Assembly: GCA_934101495.1 (NCBI GenBank)
Contig: CAKORG010000003.1
Coordinates: 6,186 to 70,185, forward strand
Origin: an uncultured Bacilli bacterium
Lineage (GTDB): Bacteria > Bacillota_I > Bacilli_A > RF39 > UBA660
Length of the DNA: 64,000 bases
Direction: 5' to 3'
How positions within the stretch are numbered: the first letter of the stretch is position 1; each line of letters opens with the position of its first letter. Position numbers and translations under genes: made by a program. The notes beneath the pieces are model-generated. The model was not told the DNA's origin, did no database searches, and saw only the letters and a program-made list of their open reading frames with translations. Positions 7,498 to 16,000 of the stretch are shown in pieces.

Positions 7498-7590
7498 CCG
7501 GAATAATTTATTACTCGCACCATCCGGGAGCGAGAAACATTGTCGACCGGAATAATTTATTACTCGCACCATCCGGGAGCGAGAAACATT
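7498..7590 (-). ncRNA. cptI: CptI antitoxin RNA, two identical pseudoknot repeats (array 1)
   Basis: Units 7498-7541 and 7547-7590 are identical over 44 bases with a 49-base period. In the transcript, CTCGC and GCGAG form stem 1, and CCGGA in the loop pairs with TCCGG about ten bases downstream, giving an H-type pseudoknot, the known fold of type III antitoxin RNAs. Two repeats fit the CptI subtype. CptN would be expected to process the precursor into repeat units and be inhibited by them. Confidence 0.85.
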
Positions 7591-7619
7591 TACATGCTAT
7601 ACTCTTTCAGCACATTTAA

Positions 7620-7648
7620 ATTGTACAATAATATAATACTTTTGTCAA
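7620..7648 (-). promoter_or_regulatory. Promoter of cptI-cptN
   Basis: On the minus strand TTGACA (7643-7648) and TACAAT (7620-7625) are 17 bases apart. The leader from here to the first repeat aligns with the leader of array 3. Confidence 0.8.
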
Positions 7649-7671
7649 GAACTTTCTGATATAATTTATTG

Positions 7672-7923
7672 CTATTTAGTATTTATTTCTACAATAGTTT
7701 CTCCCAAATTCCAATTATTTTTATAATATCTTATTACATCTTTATGCTTTCTTAAAACATTATGAACTTCTTCCGTAAGTATATTAGTACTTTTCCCATG
7801 AATAATGATAATTGTATCATTATTCATAGCCTTATTATCCCTAATAAATTCATTTACAAGTACTTCTACCATAGAAACTATTTCTCCATGTAAATCTAGT
7901 CTAGGAGTTTTGCTTGTTATCAT
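7672..7923 (-). CDS. Small Smr-domain protein
   Basis: The 83-residue protein is a bare Smr (small MutS-related) domain. LDLHG at about residues 9-13 and IIHGKSTNILTEEVHNVLRKH at about 40-60 are the two nucleic-acid-binding/nicking motifs. In the second motif the usual HGKGTG is HGKSTN. Smr domains cut DNA or RNA; in other bacteria stand-alone or MutS2-linked Smr proteins act on collided ribosomes or recombination intermediates. The gene overlaps the end of the upstream kinase gene by 23 bases. Confidence 0.85.
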   Translation of the reverse strand: MITSKTPRLDLHGEIVSMVEVLVNEFIRDNKAMNNDTIIIIHGKSTNILTEEVHNVLRKHKDVIRYYKNNWNLGETIVEINTK

Positions 7924-8839
7924 TATTATTTACCATACCAGTCTTTTTTGCATAATAATCAAGTACTTCTGATAAAGTTGGAATTGATAACCTTGAACCA
8001 ATTTTAGTAACAGATAAACCTGCTGCAATATTTGCAAGAGTTATAGTCTTTTCCATATCAAAGTTATTTGCTATACCATAAGTAAGTGCTCCATGAAATA
8101 TATCACCAGCACCCGTAGTATCTACTGCATTTACTTTAAGACCTGGCATTATTTTTATTTCATTACCTACTTGATATAAACATCCTTTTTCTTCTAAAGT
8201 AATTACAATATTACTATTTGGGTATTTATCTTGTAATTTATTATATATAGCAACTAATATACTTGGATTACTATAATCAAATTTCATACCAGTAACTGTT
8301 TCAGCAAAACCTTTACTACATACTATATATTTAATATATTTACATAATTCAAGTAGTTCTGGTGTTACCCTGCCAGCATCAATAATACTAATTGCATTTT
8401 GATATTTACTAATTGCATTTTGACTAGCACCATAATCATGTCCATCAGTAAAAATAATATCTGGAGTAAAATCATAACTCAGTTTTTTTAATGCTGGATG
8501 TTCTGTTGCAACATTAAATACAGTCCTAGAACCATTTTTTTTATTTATAAGGATAAATGATAAAGACGTATCTTTATCATAACTAGTTTCTATATAATCT
8601 GTATTTACATGTATATCTTGAAACTCTTTTTTAATATTTGTTCCAAAATCGTCAGAACCAACAGTACTTGCAATAACTGTATCAATACCCCATTTACCCA
8701 GTAGGTAGGCCGCATTTGATGCAGGACCACCACCAGCACTATATTTTTCATTATATCTATATTTAGTATTTTCAATTGGATAATCATCTACTGGAACAGT
8801 TATATCCCAGCTTGAATGACCTATACATAATATTTTCAT
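7901..8839 (-). CDS. PfkB family carbohydrate kinase
   Basis: This 312-residue cytoplasmic kinase has the N-terminal PfkB glycine motif SAGGGPASNAAYLLGKWG (about 36-53) and the C-terminal signature VDTTGAGDIFHGALTYGIA with the catalytic aspartate of GAGD. Family members phosphorylate sugars or nucleosides at a primary hydroxyl using ATP. The substrate cannot be read from the sequence; the start MKILCIGHSSWDITVPV resembles the ribokinase/2-keto-3-deoxygluconate kinase-like group. ATG 8839 is preferred to ATG 8848 because AAGGAA is better spaced for it. A 27-residue open frame precedes it and smr follows with overlap. Confidence 0.88.
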   Translation of the reverse strand: MKILCIGHSSWDITVPVDDYPIENTKYRYNEKYSAGGGPASNAAYLLGKWGIDTVIASTVGSDDFGTNIKKEFQDIHVNTDYIETSYDKDTSLSFILINKKNGSRTVFNVATEHPALKKLSYDFTPDIIFTDGHDYGASQNAISKYQNAISIIDAGRVTPELLELCKYIKYIVCSKGFAETVTGMKFDYSNPSILVAIYNKLQDKYPNSNIVITLEEKGCLYQVGNEIKIMPGLKVNAVDTTGAGDIFHGALTYGIANNFDMEKTITLANIAAGLSVTKIGSRLSIPTLSEVLDYYAKKTGMVNNNDNKQNS

Positions 8840-8870
8840 TAATATCATTTCCTTTCGTTACTATTGAATA

Positions 8871-8954
8871 TCAAAACTTATTTTTTGTTAACTTTCGCTG
8901 GCGCACTGCCACGCCTGCACTAACCGCAGACGCGGCAGCCTTTTGTTCTACCAT
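8871..8954 (-). CDS. Possible 27-residue peptide in a GC-rich island
   Basis: ATG 8954 is preceded by AAGGAAG nine bases upstream. The frame encodes MVEQKAAASAVSAGVAVRQR followed by a lysine-rich tail, ending in TGA about 30 bases before the pfkB start. Codons such as GCC, GCG, GGC and CGC are very unlike the AT-rich neighbours. I do not recognise it. It may be a leader peptide, a degraded gene end, or chance. Confidence 0.3.
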   Translation of the reverse strand: MVEQKAAASAVSAGVAVRQRKLTKNKF

Positions 8955-8997
8955 AATTTACTGCTTCCTTCTTGCCTCTGCTTAATTTTGTCGCGGC

Positions 8998-9026
8998 TTG
9001 CCTAGCACGCGGACGCGCGAAGGCAA
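8998..9026 (-). other. GC-rich hairpin just after the variable protein gene
   Basis: On the minus strand TTGCCT/AGGCAA encloses CGCGC-GTCC-GCGTG, 12 bases after the stop codon of the gene at 9039. No T tract follows, so it is not an obvious terminator. GC-rich hairpins just downstream of the variable region are used for target recognition in known diversity-generating retroelements. Confidence 0.45.
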
Positions 9027-9038
9027 TGGCCTAAAGTA

Positions 9039-10607
9039 CTAGTTTATTACGATCGGGTCGTCGGCGCTGCCGCTCCCCGATACATAGGTTATGGCAGATT
9101 CAAGATTGAAGGACGGCCTCACCCCATTGCTGATGTACACGCGGCCGTTGCCCACGTTACCAACGCTGTACACACCGAACGCACCGTCCAAACTGTCCGC
9201 ACGACGGGAAATTGTCCATTCATAAAGTCCCCTATACATCCAATTTACTGACGTTACAGCAGCATTACTATATCCGTTTTCTGAGTCATATGAAAGTTTC
9301 CTTGTCCATGCACTTGGTGCTGCCGCAAATCCATAATCACTTACGTACATTAAGCCTATCTTCGCACTATATTCTGTTGCTCCATCTGTTGTATATGTTG
9401 TTACTGGACTTACTATTTCATTTTGATATGCTACTGATGGTGTTGTTTCAGCTATATTTTCATATGTATTTCCTCCAACTTTCCATGTTGTTTCTGCTAT
9501 TTTAGCTGCCCATTCACTTCTTATATTATTGATGAAATTTGTATTTAAATTTACTTTATTTAAATTACTTTCACTCCATGTATTTTTCCTTGTTGAGTTA
9601 TTCCAGTAATATGTATTTATTGTTGTTAATTCTCCTTTATATGTTGAATTTTCACTTTTTAAATATGTATCTGTATTATAATTTCCATCTGTTCCCAATA
9701 AATTACTATTTGCATAATCATATTTGATTAATTTTACTTTATCTCCAAATACTCCGATTATCCTATACAGATTATCTGTTGGGCATGGTGTTGTACTTCC
9801 AAAACATACAAAGTTATCGACGTTTTCACTTGCTCCTGCATATCTATAGCTATTATCACCTGCTCCATTTGTTAAAGTACTATCATGATAATAGATGCTA
9901 TTTTCTCCTTGGGTTCCTGTATATAGTGATTTTACATAATCAGCTAATAACGTTTTCATTTTTTCTTTTTGTAACAATACACCTACTTCCATACTCTTAC
10001 CAAAATTTGCTGATTGGTCATAACTCTGATTTAAATATGTTAAAGTTATTGTCCACTCATGAATAGTTGCTGTTGTACTTGAGTTTGATGTTATTTGATA
10101 ATTATTTGCTATATTAAATAAACCATTTTGAGTAGTAACATCAAAACCTGATACTCCATTAAATGTACCATAAGTAAGTCCACTAATAGATGTAACTTCT
10201 TCACCATTTGGATTAGTTATTGTAAGTATTATTTCTGGGGTAGTTCCACTTGTATATGTAAATGTATTATTTTTTATTTGAAAATATAAATAATAATTAT
10301 AAGTAGCTGTATTTTTAGTACTATTAGCTTTTAAAGAAGCAGTAGCTGTTGTACTTGTAGTATAATTAGTACCATTTTCTTTTAAAGTAGTTGGTGTTGC
10401 ATTCAACTTAAGAGGATTACCTACTTTTAAACTATAGTCATCTATTGTATCCCCTTTAATAGCCACATTAGTTTGTGCTTCATTAATAATTGGCGCTAAA
10501 AATGCGTATGTTACTCTAGTTATAAGTATTATAAAAACCCCGATAATTAACACACTTAATATATATAAAAATTTATTACTTTTTATTTTTTTTATAAATT
10601 TCTTCAT
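9039..10607 (-). CDS. Secreted variable surface protein: SipW/TasA-like N-terminus plus FGE/C-type-lectin-like domain
   Basis: The 522-residue protein has a membrane segment or signal (about 11-36), then a beta-rich domain (40-215) with the NYYLYFQIKNNTFTY pattern of camelysin/TasA-like proteins. Residues about 220-522 form an FGE/DUF6273-like domain: SIYYHDSTLTNGAGDNSYRYAG, YRIIGVFGDKVKLI, TTWKVGGNTYENI, KIGLMYVSDYGFA and a final YEWTIS...GVRPSFNLES...DDPIVIN. The stretch between YEWTIS and GVRP (about 9119-9210) is hypervariable among the paralogs. From about 9215 to the gene end the DNA switches to high GC (no codon in the variable part ends in A), continuing past the stop. Likely a displayed ligand-binding protein diversified by retrohoming or recombination. 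Confidence 0.75.
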   Translation of the reverse strand: MKKFIKKIKSNKFLYILSVLIIGVFIILITRVTYAFLAPIINEAQTNVAIKGDTIDDYSLKVGNPLKLNATPTTLKENGTNYTTSTTATASLKANSTKNTATYNYYLYFQIKNNTFTYTSGTTPEIILTITNPNGEEVTSISGLTYGTFNGVSGFDVTTQNGLFNIANNYQITSNSSTTATIHEWTITLTYLNQSYDQSANFGKSMEVGVLLQKEKMKTLLADYVKSLYTGTQGENSIYYHDSTLTNGAGDNSYRYAGASENVDNFVCFGSTTPCPTDNLYRIIGVFGDKVKLIKYDYANSNLLGTDGNYNTDTYLKSENSTYKGELTTINTYYWNNSTRKNTWSESNLNKVNLNTNFINNIRSEWAAKIAETTWKVGGNTYENIAETTPSVAYQNEIVSPVTTYTTDGATEYSAKIGLMYVSDYGFAAAPSAWTRKLSYDSENGYSNAAVTSVNWMYRGLYEWTISRRADSLDGAFGVYSVGNVGNGRVYISNGVRPSFNLESAITYVSGSGSADDPIVIN

Positions 10608-10702
10608 AAGTCAATCACCCTACTATTAATAGTTTACCATAATTTTTCTAAAAAGAAAATATTAAAGTAATAAATTTTTATAATTTTATGTTTAATAAAT
10701 GT

Positions 10703-10733
10703 AACTTGAGGTCGAAAATTTCGACCTCAAGTT
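10703..10733. repeat. Perfect inverted repeat at the 3' end of the ORF6N gene
   Basis: Arms of 15 bases around a central A, with core GGTCGAAAATTTCGACC (10710-10726). On the plus strand it is followed by a T-rich run; on the minus strand it overlaps the ORF6N stop. It shares the GGTY...RACC 17-base design of the sites at 11360, 11616 and 11702. Confidence 0.7.
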
Positions 10734-11587
10734 TATATTTTTATTTTTGCAAGTATATTATTTAATATTTCTTTATCCATTATTTTACTTATACAAAAGC
10801 ATTTTTTACCTAAATCTTTAAAAAATGAACCAGAAGTATATAATATTTCTTTATCTAATATAATAAATCTATCATGAAAAGAATCATTATTAATAAATGT
10901 TATATTATTATATTGTTTTAAGTATTTACTTTTAGTTATTTCATCTATATTTTTTGAAACAATTATAATATTTTTATTTATATTTTTAAGAATATCTAAA
11001 AGTTCTTTACCTGCATAATTATCAATGATAATTATGCTATCTTTAGATTTATTTAAAATTTCTAACAAAAGAGAATATGCGTCATATATTTGTCCTTCAT
11101 AAAATAATGAATTAATTTTAGGTTTAAATTCATCAAAGGTTTCTTTTAGTATTTTTATATCTTCCGTATTTTTAAGAACTTGATTATTTATGTATTTCTG
11201 TTCCACTATATTTGTAGAAATATATCTTCTCATAAGTACAAAAGCTCTCATTATATTTACACTTACTTTTGATGCCATTTCAGTTTTTAATACACTTGCA
11301 AGCATGGCAACACCTTGCTCTGTAAATGCATGATAATTAGTCCTACTTTTTGGATTTGCGGTCACAATTTGTGACCGCAAAATATTTTGTTCTTCATCAG
11401 TTAAACAAAAATAAAAATCTTCCGGAAATCTATCTATGTTTCTTTTAACTGCTTGATTTATTACTTTTGAGCCATTAGTACACCCATATAGCCTTCCTAA
11501 ATCACTATCTAACATTACTTGTTTATCTCTTATGTCATAAATTAGACTTTCTATTTTTTCATTATCTTTAATTATTAAATTATTCAT
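10733..11587 (-). CDS. ORF6N-domain DNA-binding protein with phospholipase-D-like C-terminus
   Basis: The 284-residue protein begins with an ORF6N domain (about 10-115): VMLDSDLGRLYGCTNGSKVINQAVKRNIDRFPEDFYFCLT, then YHAFTEQGVAMLASVLKTEMA and SVNIMRAFVLMRRYI. ORF6N is a phage-derived KilA-N/Bro-type DNA-binding module. A helical linker leads to a C-terminal half with FHDRFIILDKEILYTSGSFFKDLG (about 240-263), which resembles the HxK-type half-motif of phospholipase D-like nucleases, although K is R-F-I here. Such proteins are common in gut Firmicutes and may be prophage remnants or defence factors. SD AAAGGAGG precedes the ATG. Four palindromes of one 17-base design surround or lie within the gene, suggesting autoregulation. 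Confidence 0.8.
   Translation of the reverse strand: MNNLIIKDNEKIESLIYDIRDKQVMLDSDLGRLYGCTNGSKVINQAVKRNIDRFPEDFYFCLTDEEQNILRSQIVTANPKSRTNYHAFTEQGVAMLASVLKTEMASKVSVNIMRAFVLMRRYISTNIVEQKYINNQVLKNTEDIKILKETFDEFKPKINSLFYEGQIYDAYSLLLEILNKSKDSIIIIDNYAGKELLDILKNINKNIIIVSKNIDEITKSKYLKQYNNITFINNDSFHDRFIILDKEILYTSGSFFKDLGKKCFCISKIMDKEILNNILAKIKI
11356..11380. repeat. Palindrome inside the ORF6N coding region
   Basis: Arms of 12 bases around a central T, core GGTCACAATTTGTGACC (11360-11376). The same core recurs at 11702-11718 in the leader of the gene. Confidence 0.65.
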
Positions 11588-11607
11588 TTTTACCTCCTTT
11601 ATTTTTT

Positions 11608-11640
11608 AATTCTAAGGTTCCAAAATGGAACCTTAGAATT
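11608..11640. repeat. 15-bp perfect inverted repeat just before the ORF6N ribosome binding site
   Basis: Arms AATTCTAAGGTTCCA and its complement around AAA, core GGTTCCAAAATGGAACC. In the minus-strand mRNA this hairpin ends about 10 bases before AGGAGG, so it could be an operator or a translational control hairpin. Confidence 0.65.
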
Positions 11641-11696
11641 CTTACATCATTATTTTTCATTACTTTGCCCTCCTTTTCAAAATTATTTTTTGCCTT

Positions 11697-11723
11697 TTTG
11701 TGGTCACAATTTGTGACCGCAAA
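11697..11723. repeat. Second copy of the ORF6N palindrome in the leader
   Basis: Core GGTCACAATTTGTGACC (11702-11718), identical to the copy inside the ORF6N coding sequence, with arms extended by one wobble pair. Confidence 0.6.
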
Positions 11724-11737
11724 CTTTTTATATTTTT

Positions 11738-11765
11738 AAAAAAAGAGCGCTCCCGCAGGAAACGC
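11738..11765 (-). terminator. Terminator or attenuator upstream of the ORF6N gene
   Basis: On the minus strand GCGTTTCC-TGC-GGGAGCGC (two G-U pairs) is followed by TCTTTTTTT. No gene precedes it on this strand before the divergent tmcAL, so it would end a very short leader transcript and may act as an attenuator for the ORF6N gene. Confidence 0.55.
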
Positions 11766-11942
11766 CCGAATAGATATATTATGCTTGCCTCAAAAATATA
11801 AATTGTCGACTAAAGATTATGGTATTAACACTTGGCAAGTTAATTAATACACATTAAGTAAAACATTTAAATATTAAAAACAATATATTATTGAAAAAGC
11901 ATTAAAGTTTTGATATTATATGAAACAAGAGGTGTTTAAATA

Positions 11943-13037
11943 GTGGAAATAATAGGTATAATCGCAGAATATAATCCTTTTCATAATGGTCATATTTATC
12001 ATATAAAGAAAATAAAAGAAATGTATCCTGATTCAATATTAGTACTAGTGTTAAATGGATATTTTTTAGAACGCGGAGAAATATCGCTCTTAACAAAAGA
12101 AAATAAAACCAAAATAGCTTTAGACTATGGAGTTAATATAGTTTTAGAACTACCATTTATATATGGAACACAGTCCGCGGATACATTTGCAAATATGAGC
12201 ATTAAATTACTTAATAAGTTAAATGTAAACAAAATTGTATTTGGTAGTGAATGTGCAGATATTACTATTTTAGAAAAACTTGCTGACACCCAATTAGAAC
12301 CTGAATTTGGAAAAAAAGTAAAAGCATATTTAGATGAAGGAAATAATTACCCTACTGCTCTTGCTAAAGCAACAAACATTGATTTTGAATATAATCCCAA
12401 TGACCTACTCGGTATTTCCTATATAAAAGCCATAAAGGAAAATAATTATAATATTAAACCAATATGTATTAAAAGAACAAATGATTATCATGATTTAGAT
12501 AGTAATGAAGAAATAATAAGTGCATCAAACATTAGGAATAAACTTAAATTAAATGAAAATATAAACAAATATTTACCTAATGAAGTAATAAATAATTTAA
12601 TTAAAGTTAATAAAGATATATATTTTAAATTATTAAAAAGTAAAATTATAACTGATGATAATTTAAATAATTATTTAGATGTAGATGAAGGAATAGAATG
12701 TAGACTTAAAAAGAATATAATTATTTCTAATAATATGGATGAATTTATAGAAAAAGTTAAAACTAAAAGATATACATATAACAAATTAAATAGAATGTTT
12801 ATTCATATATTAATTGGACTTAAAAAAAGTGATAATTATATAGATGATAAATATCTTAGAATAATAGGTTTTGATAATATAGGTAGAAATTACTTACAAA
12901 AAATAGATTATAGAGCAAGTTTGAAAAACACTAAAGTTTATGATTATGAATTAAAAGCTAGTTTAATTTATGATCTAATTAACAACACTAATACTTATGA
13001 ATTTGAAATAAAAAACAAACCAGTCATCAAAGACTAG
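11943..13037 (+). CDS. tmcAL: tRNA(Met) cytidine acetate ligase TmcAL
   Basis: TmcAL activates acetate with ATP and forms N4-acetylcytidine at the wobble position (C34) of elongator tRNA-Met. The 364-residue protein opens with IIGIIAEYNPFHNGHIYHI, the nucleotidyltransferase HxGH-type motif (FHNGHIYH), followed by VLVLNGYFLERGEISLLTKENKT and LELPFIYGTQSADTFA. ISASNIRNKL near residue 195 is the second nucleotide motif. The start is GTG at 11943 with AAGAGGTG upstream. It is convergent with polC and shares a bidirectional terminator with it. Confidence 0.93.
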   Translation: MEIIGIIAEYNPFHNGHIYHIKKIKEMYPDSILVLVLNGYFLERGEISLLTKENKTKIALDYGVNIVLELPFIYGTQSADTFANMSIKLLNKLNVNKIVFGSECADITILEKLADTQLEPEFGKKVKAYLDEGNNYPTALAKATNIDFEYNPNDLLGISYIKAIKENNYNIKPICIKRTNDYHDLDSNEEIISASNIRNKLKLNENINKYLPNEVINNLIKVNKDIYFKLLKSKIITDDNLNNYLDVDEGIECRLKKNIIISNNMDEFIEKVKTKRYTYNKLNRMFIHILIGLKKSDNYIDDKYLRIIGFDNIGRNYLQKIDYRASLKNTKVYDYELKASLIYDLINNTNTYEFEIKNKPVIKD

Positions 13038-13048
13038 TTTGTTTTTGT
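13011..13048. terminator. Bidirectional terminator between tmcAL and polC
   Basis: AAACAAACCAGTC-ATCAAA-GACTAGTTTGTTT forms a stem with A-run on the left and T-run on the right, so it works for both convergent genes. It overlaps the last codons of tmcAL. Confidence 0.75.
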
Positions 13049-13051
13049 TTG

Positions 13052-16000
13052 TTAAAATAAACTAAGTTGAGCAGATTCAGGCATTCCTTCAAAAACACCA
13101 AGTTCACGAAGAGCATTAATTGTTGTTTGATTTACTTTTCCTCGCATTTGAAAGTCTTCAACACAGAAAAATGGTTTTTTGTCTCTTTCTTCCACAATTT
13201 TATTTGCAACGTTTTCGCCAAGACCATCAACAGCCATAAATGGCAAATACAAGCATTTATTTTCTTCATCAATATAAAATGTTTTAGCAAGTGACTTAGT
13301 TATATCTATATTTTTAAAGGTAAAGCCACGAGCTAGCATTTCAAGAGCAACTGCTAGAGTATCCCCTACCGCAGATTCTTTAGCTGAAGCGCCAAAACCT
13401 TTTTCTTTTATTTCAATAAGTCTTCTTTTAATGCCATCGTAGCCTTTAAGCATAGCATTTACATCAAAATCACTTCTTCTTATACTAAAAAATGCTGAAT
13501 AATAATAAAGAGGATAATAAACTTTAAACCAAGCAACACGATATGCCATCATAACATAAGCACAAGCATGAGCCTTTGGGAACATGTATTCTATTTTTCT
13601 ACAACACTCAATAAACCACTCAGGAACACTAAATTCTCTCATGTATGCAACATGTTCAAGCCAAGTATCTGGTTCTTTCTTAGCTTTTCCTTTACGAACG
13701 AATTCAGAAATTTTGAAGGCTCTAGATGGATCTAGACCATAGTTTATCAAACTAACCATGATATCATCACGACAACCAACAACTTCATTAAATGAGGCAA
13801 CATTATTTACAATTAAATCACGCACGTTTCCTTGCCATACATTAGTACCATGAGATAGCCCTGCGATCTTTACTAAGTCTGCAAAATGTGTAGGTTTAAT
13901 TTCAAGAAGCATGTTAATAGCAAAATTTGTACCAAATTCAGGAATACCTAAAGTTCCTGTTTTACATAAAATTTGTTCTTCCGTAACTCCTAAGGCTTTC
14001 GGAGATGTAAATAAACTAATTATATTTTTATCATCAAACGGTATTTCTTCTTTAATATTTATACCTGTTGTATCACCTAAATATCTTAGCATTGTTGGAT
14101 CATCGTGTCCAAGAATATCCAATTTTAAAACATTATCATGAATAGCATGGAAATCAAAGTGTGTTGTGTACCATGTACTATCTGGTTCATCAGCTGGATA
14201 TTGATATGGTGTAAAATCAAATACATCCATATACTGAGGAATAACAATGATACCCCCAGGATGTTGTCCAGTTGTTCGTTTAACACCAGTACATCCAATA
14301 GAAATACGTTCTATTTCTGCATTATTTAAAATAATACCTTTATCTTCACAATATGCTTTTACATAACCAAATGCTGTTTTTTCCGCAACAGTTGAAATAG
14401 TACCGGCACGATAAGCATGATCTTCACCGAATAGTACCTTTACATGATTATGAGCATCAGCTTGATTATCACCAGAGAAGTTAAGGTCGATATCTGGTAC
14501 CTTTTCGGCTTTAAATCCAAGGAATGTTGCAAATGGCATATCTTGTCCTTCTTTTTTGAGTTTGCTTCCACACTTGCAAGTTCTATCAGGCATATCATAA
14601 CCAGATGGATAAAGACTAGCTAGGCTTTCACCATTTTCATCTTCAAAATAAGATTTTTTACACTTTGGACAAACATAATGCGGAGGAAGACCATTAACTT
14701 CTGTAATTCCCATCATTGTGGCAACTAAACTTGAACCAACAGAACCACGAGAACCAACAAAGTAACCATCTTCGTTTGATTTTTTAACTAGTTTTTCTGC
14801 GATAAGATAAATGACGTCATATCCCCCACCGATAATACCAGCAAGTTCTGCCTCGAGTCTTTCTTCAATATTCTTGGGAAGTGGATCACCATATATTTCA
14901 TGAGCTTTATTATAAACCATTTCTTTAGTTACTTCGGCACTATTTTCCAAAACCGGAGTATATAATTTATCTCTGATTATTTGTAAATGTTCTACCATAT
15001 CAGCTATTTTATTAGTATTTGTTACAACTATTTCTTTAGCTAAATCATTACCTAAGAATGAAAAAGCATCAAGCATTTCTCTAGTTGTCATAAAGTACAT
15101 GTTTGGTAGTTCTATATCAGGTCTATTTAAAGGATGTATTTTACCATTTGTTTTTTGATGAACAATAACTTTACGATAAATTAAATCTTCAGGTCTTAAA
15201 TTATGAACATCACCAGTTGCACAAACAAGTTTGCCCATTGATTTAGCTATTTTTACAAGTCTTGCAACATAACCATTATATTCTAGTATATTATGGAATT
15301 TTTTATCTTCACCAATTAAATGTGAACAGCTTGAAGCTGGTTGAACTTCAATATAATCATAGAAATTCATTAAATCTTTTAAATCATCATCACTCATACC
15401 ATAACCTTTATCAAAGACTTCACCATTTATGCAACCACTACCAACAATTAAACCATCACGCAAATTAATTAAATCAGTTCTTGGTAATTTAGCATCTTTA
15501 CCTTTATATAAATATTTAGTATTAGCAAGCGATATAATTTTAAATAAATTTTTAAGACCAACTGGATTTTTAGCAATTACAGTTAAATGAAATGGTCTTG
15601 CAAACTTAATAGCATTTTCCTTATCTGCTAAAGTTTCTAAATCTAAAGTAGTTTTAATATTTTGAGATTTTAGTTCATATAACATTTTATAAAAGCATTT
15701 ACTTGTTCCTTCACAGTCATAATCAGCTCTATGGTGTTTATCTTCATCCCATTCAACTTCTAAGTTTTTAACCAAAGTAGAAAGCTTATGATTACGCCAA
15801 TCAGGATACATATTTCTTGCCAGTCCCATTGTATCTACAACAGTATTATTAAATTCACCTAAGTTATATTTTTTACATGCACTTGTAACAAAAGAAATAT
15901 CAAATTGAGCATTATGAGCTACTAAAGGTCTATCTCCACAAAACTCTAAGAATCTTCTCGTTACATTTTCTTCACTATCTTTACCTACTAACATTTCATC

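Noticed and set aside
6916..7572. 218-residue version of the toxin starting at 7572
   Set aside because: The extra 54 codons translate the RNA repeats and terminator; ATG 7410 has a strong ribosome binding site and matches the family start.
6541..7590. CRISPR array
   Set aside because: Repeats are 43-44 bases with 5-6 base gaps, only two per array, and self-complementary as pseudoknots; no unique spacers and no cas genes.
5022..7923. Integrative element carrying the toxin-antitoxin region
   Set aside because: No integrase, tRNA-adjacent direct repeats or composition break were seen at its edges.
8870..9040. DGR template repeat
   Set aside because: The GC-rich noncoding stretch shows no similarity to any of the six variable segments.
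9212..10066. Plus-strand open frames opposite the variable surface protein
   Set aside because: They are antisense shadows of the minus-strand gene with low-complexity Leu/His/Tyr-rich products and no ribosome binding sites.
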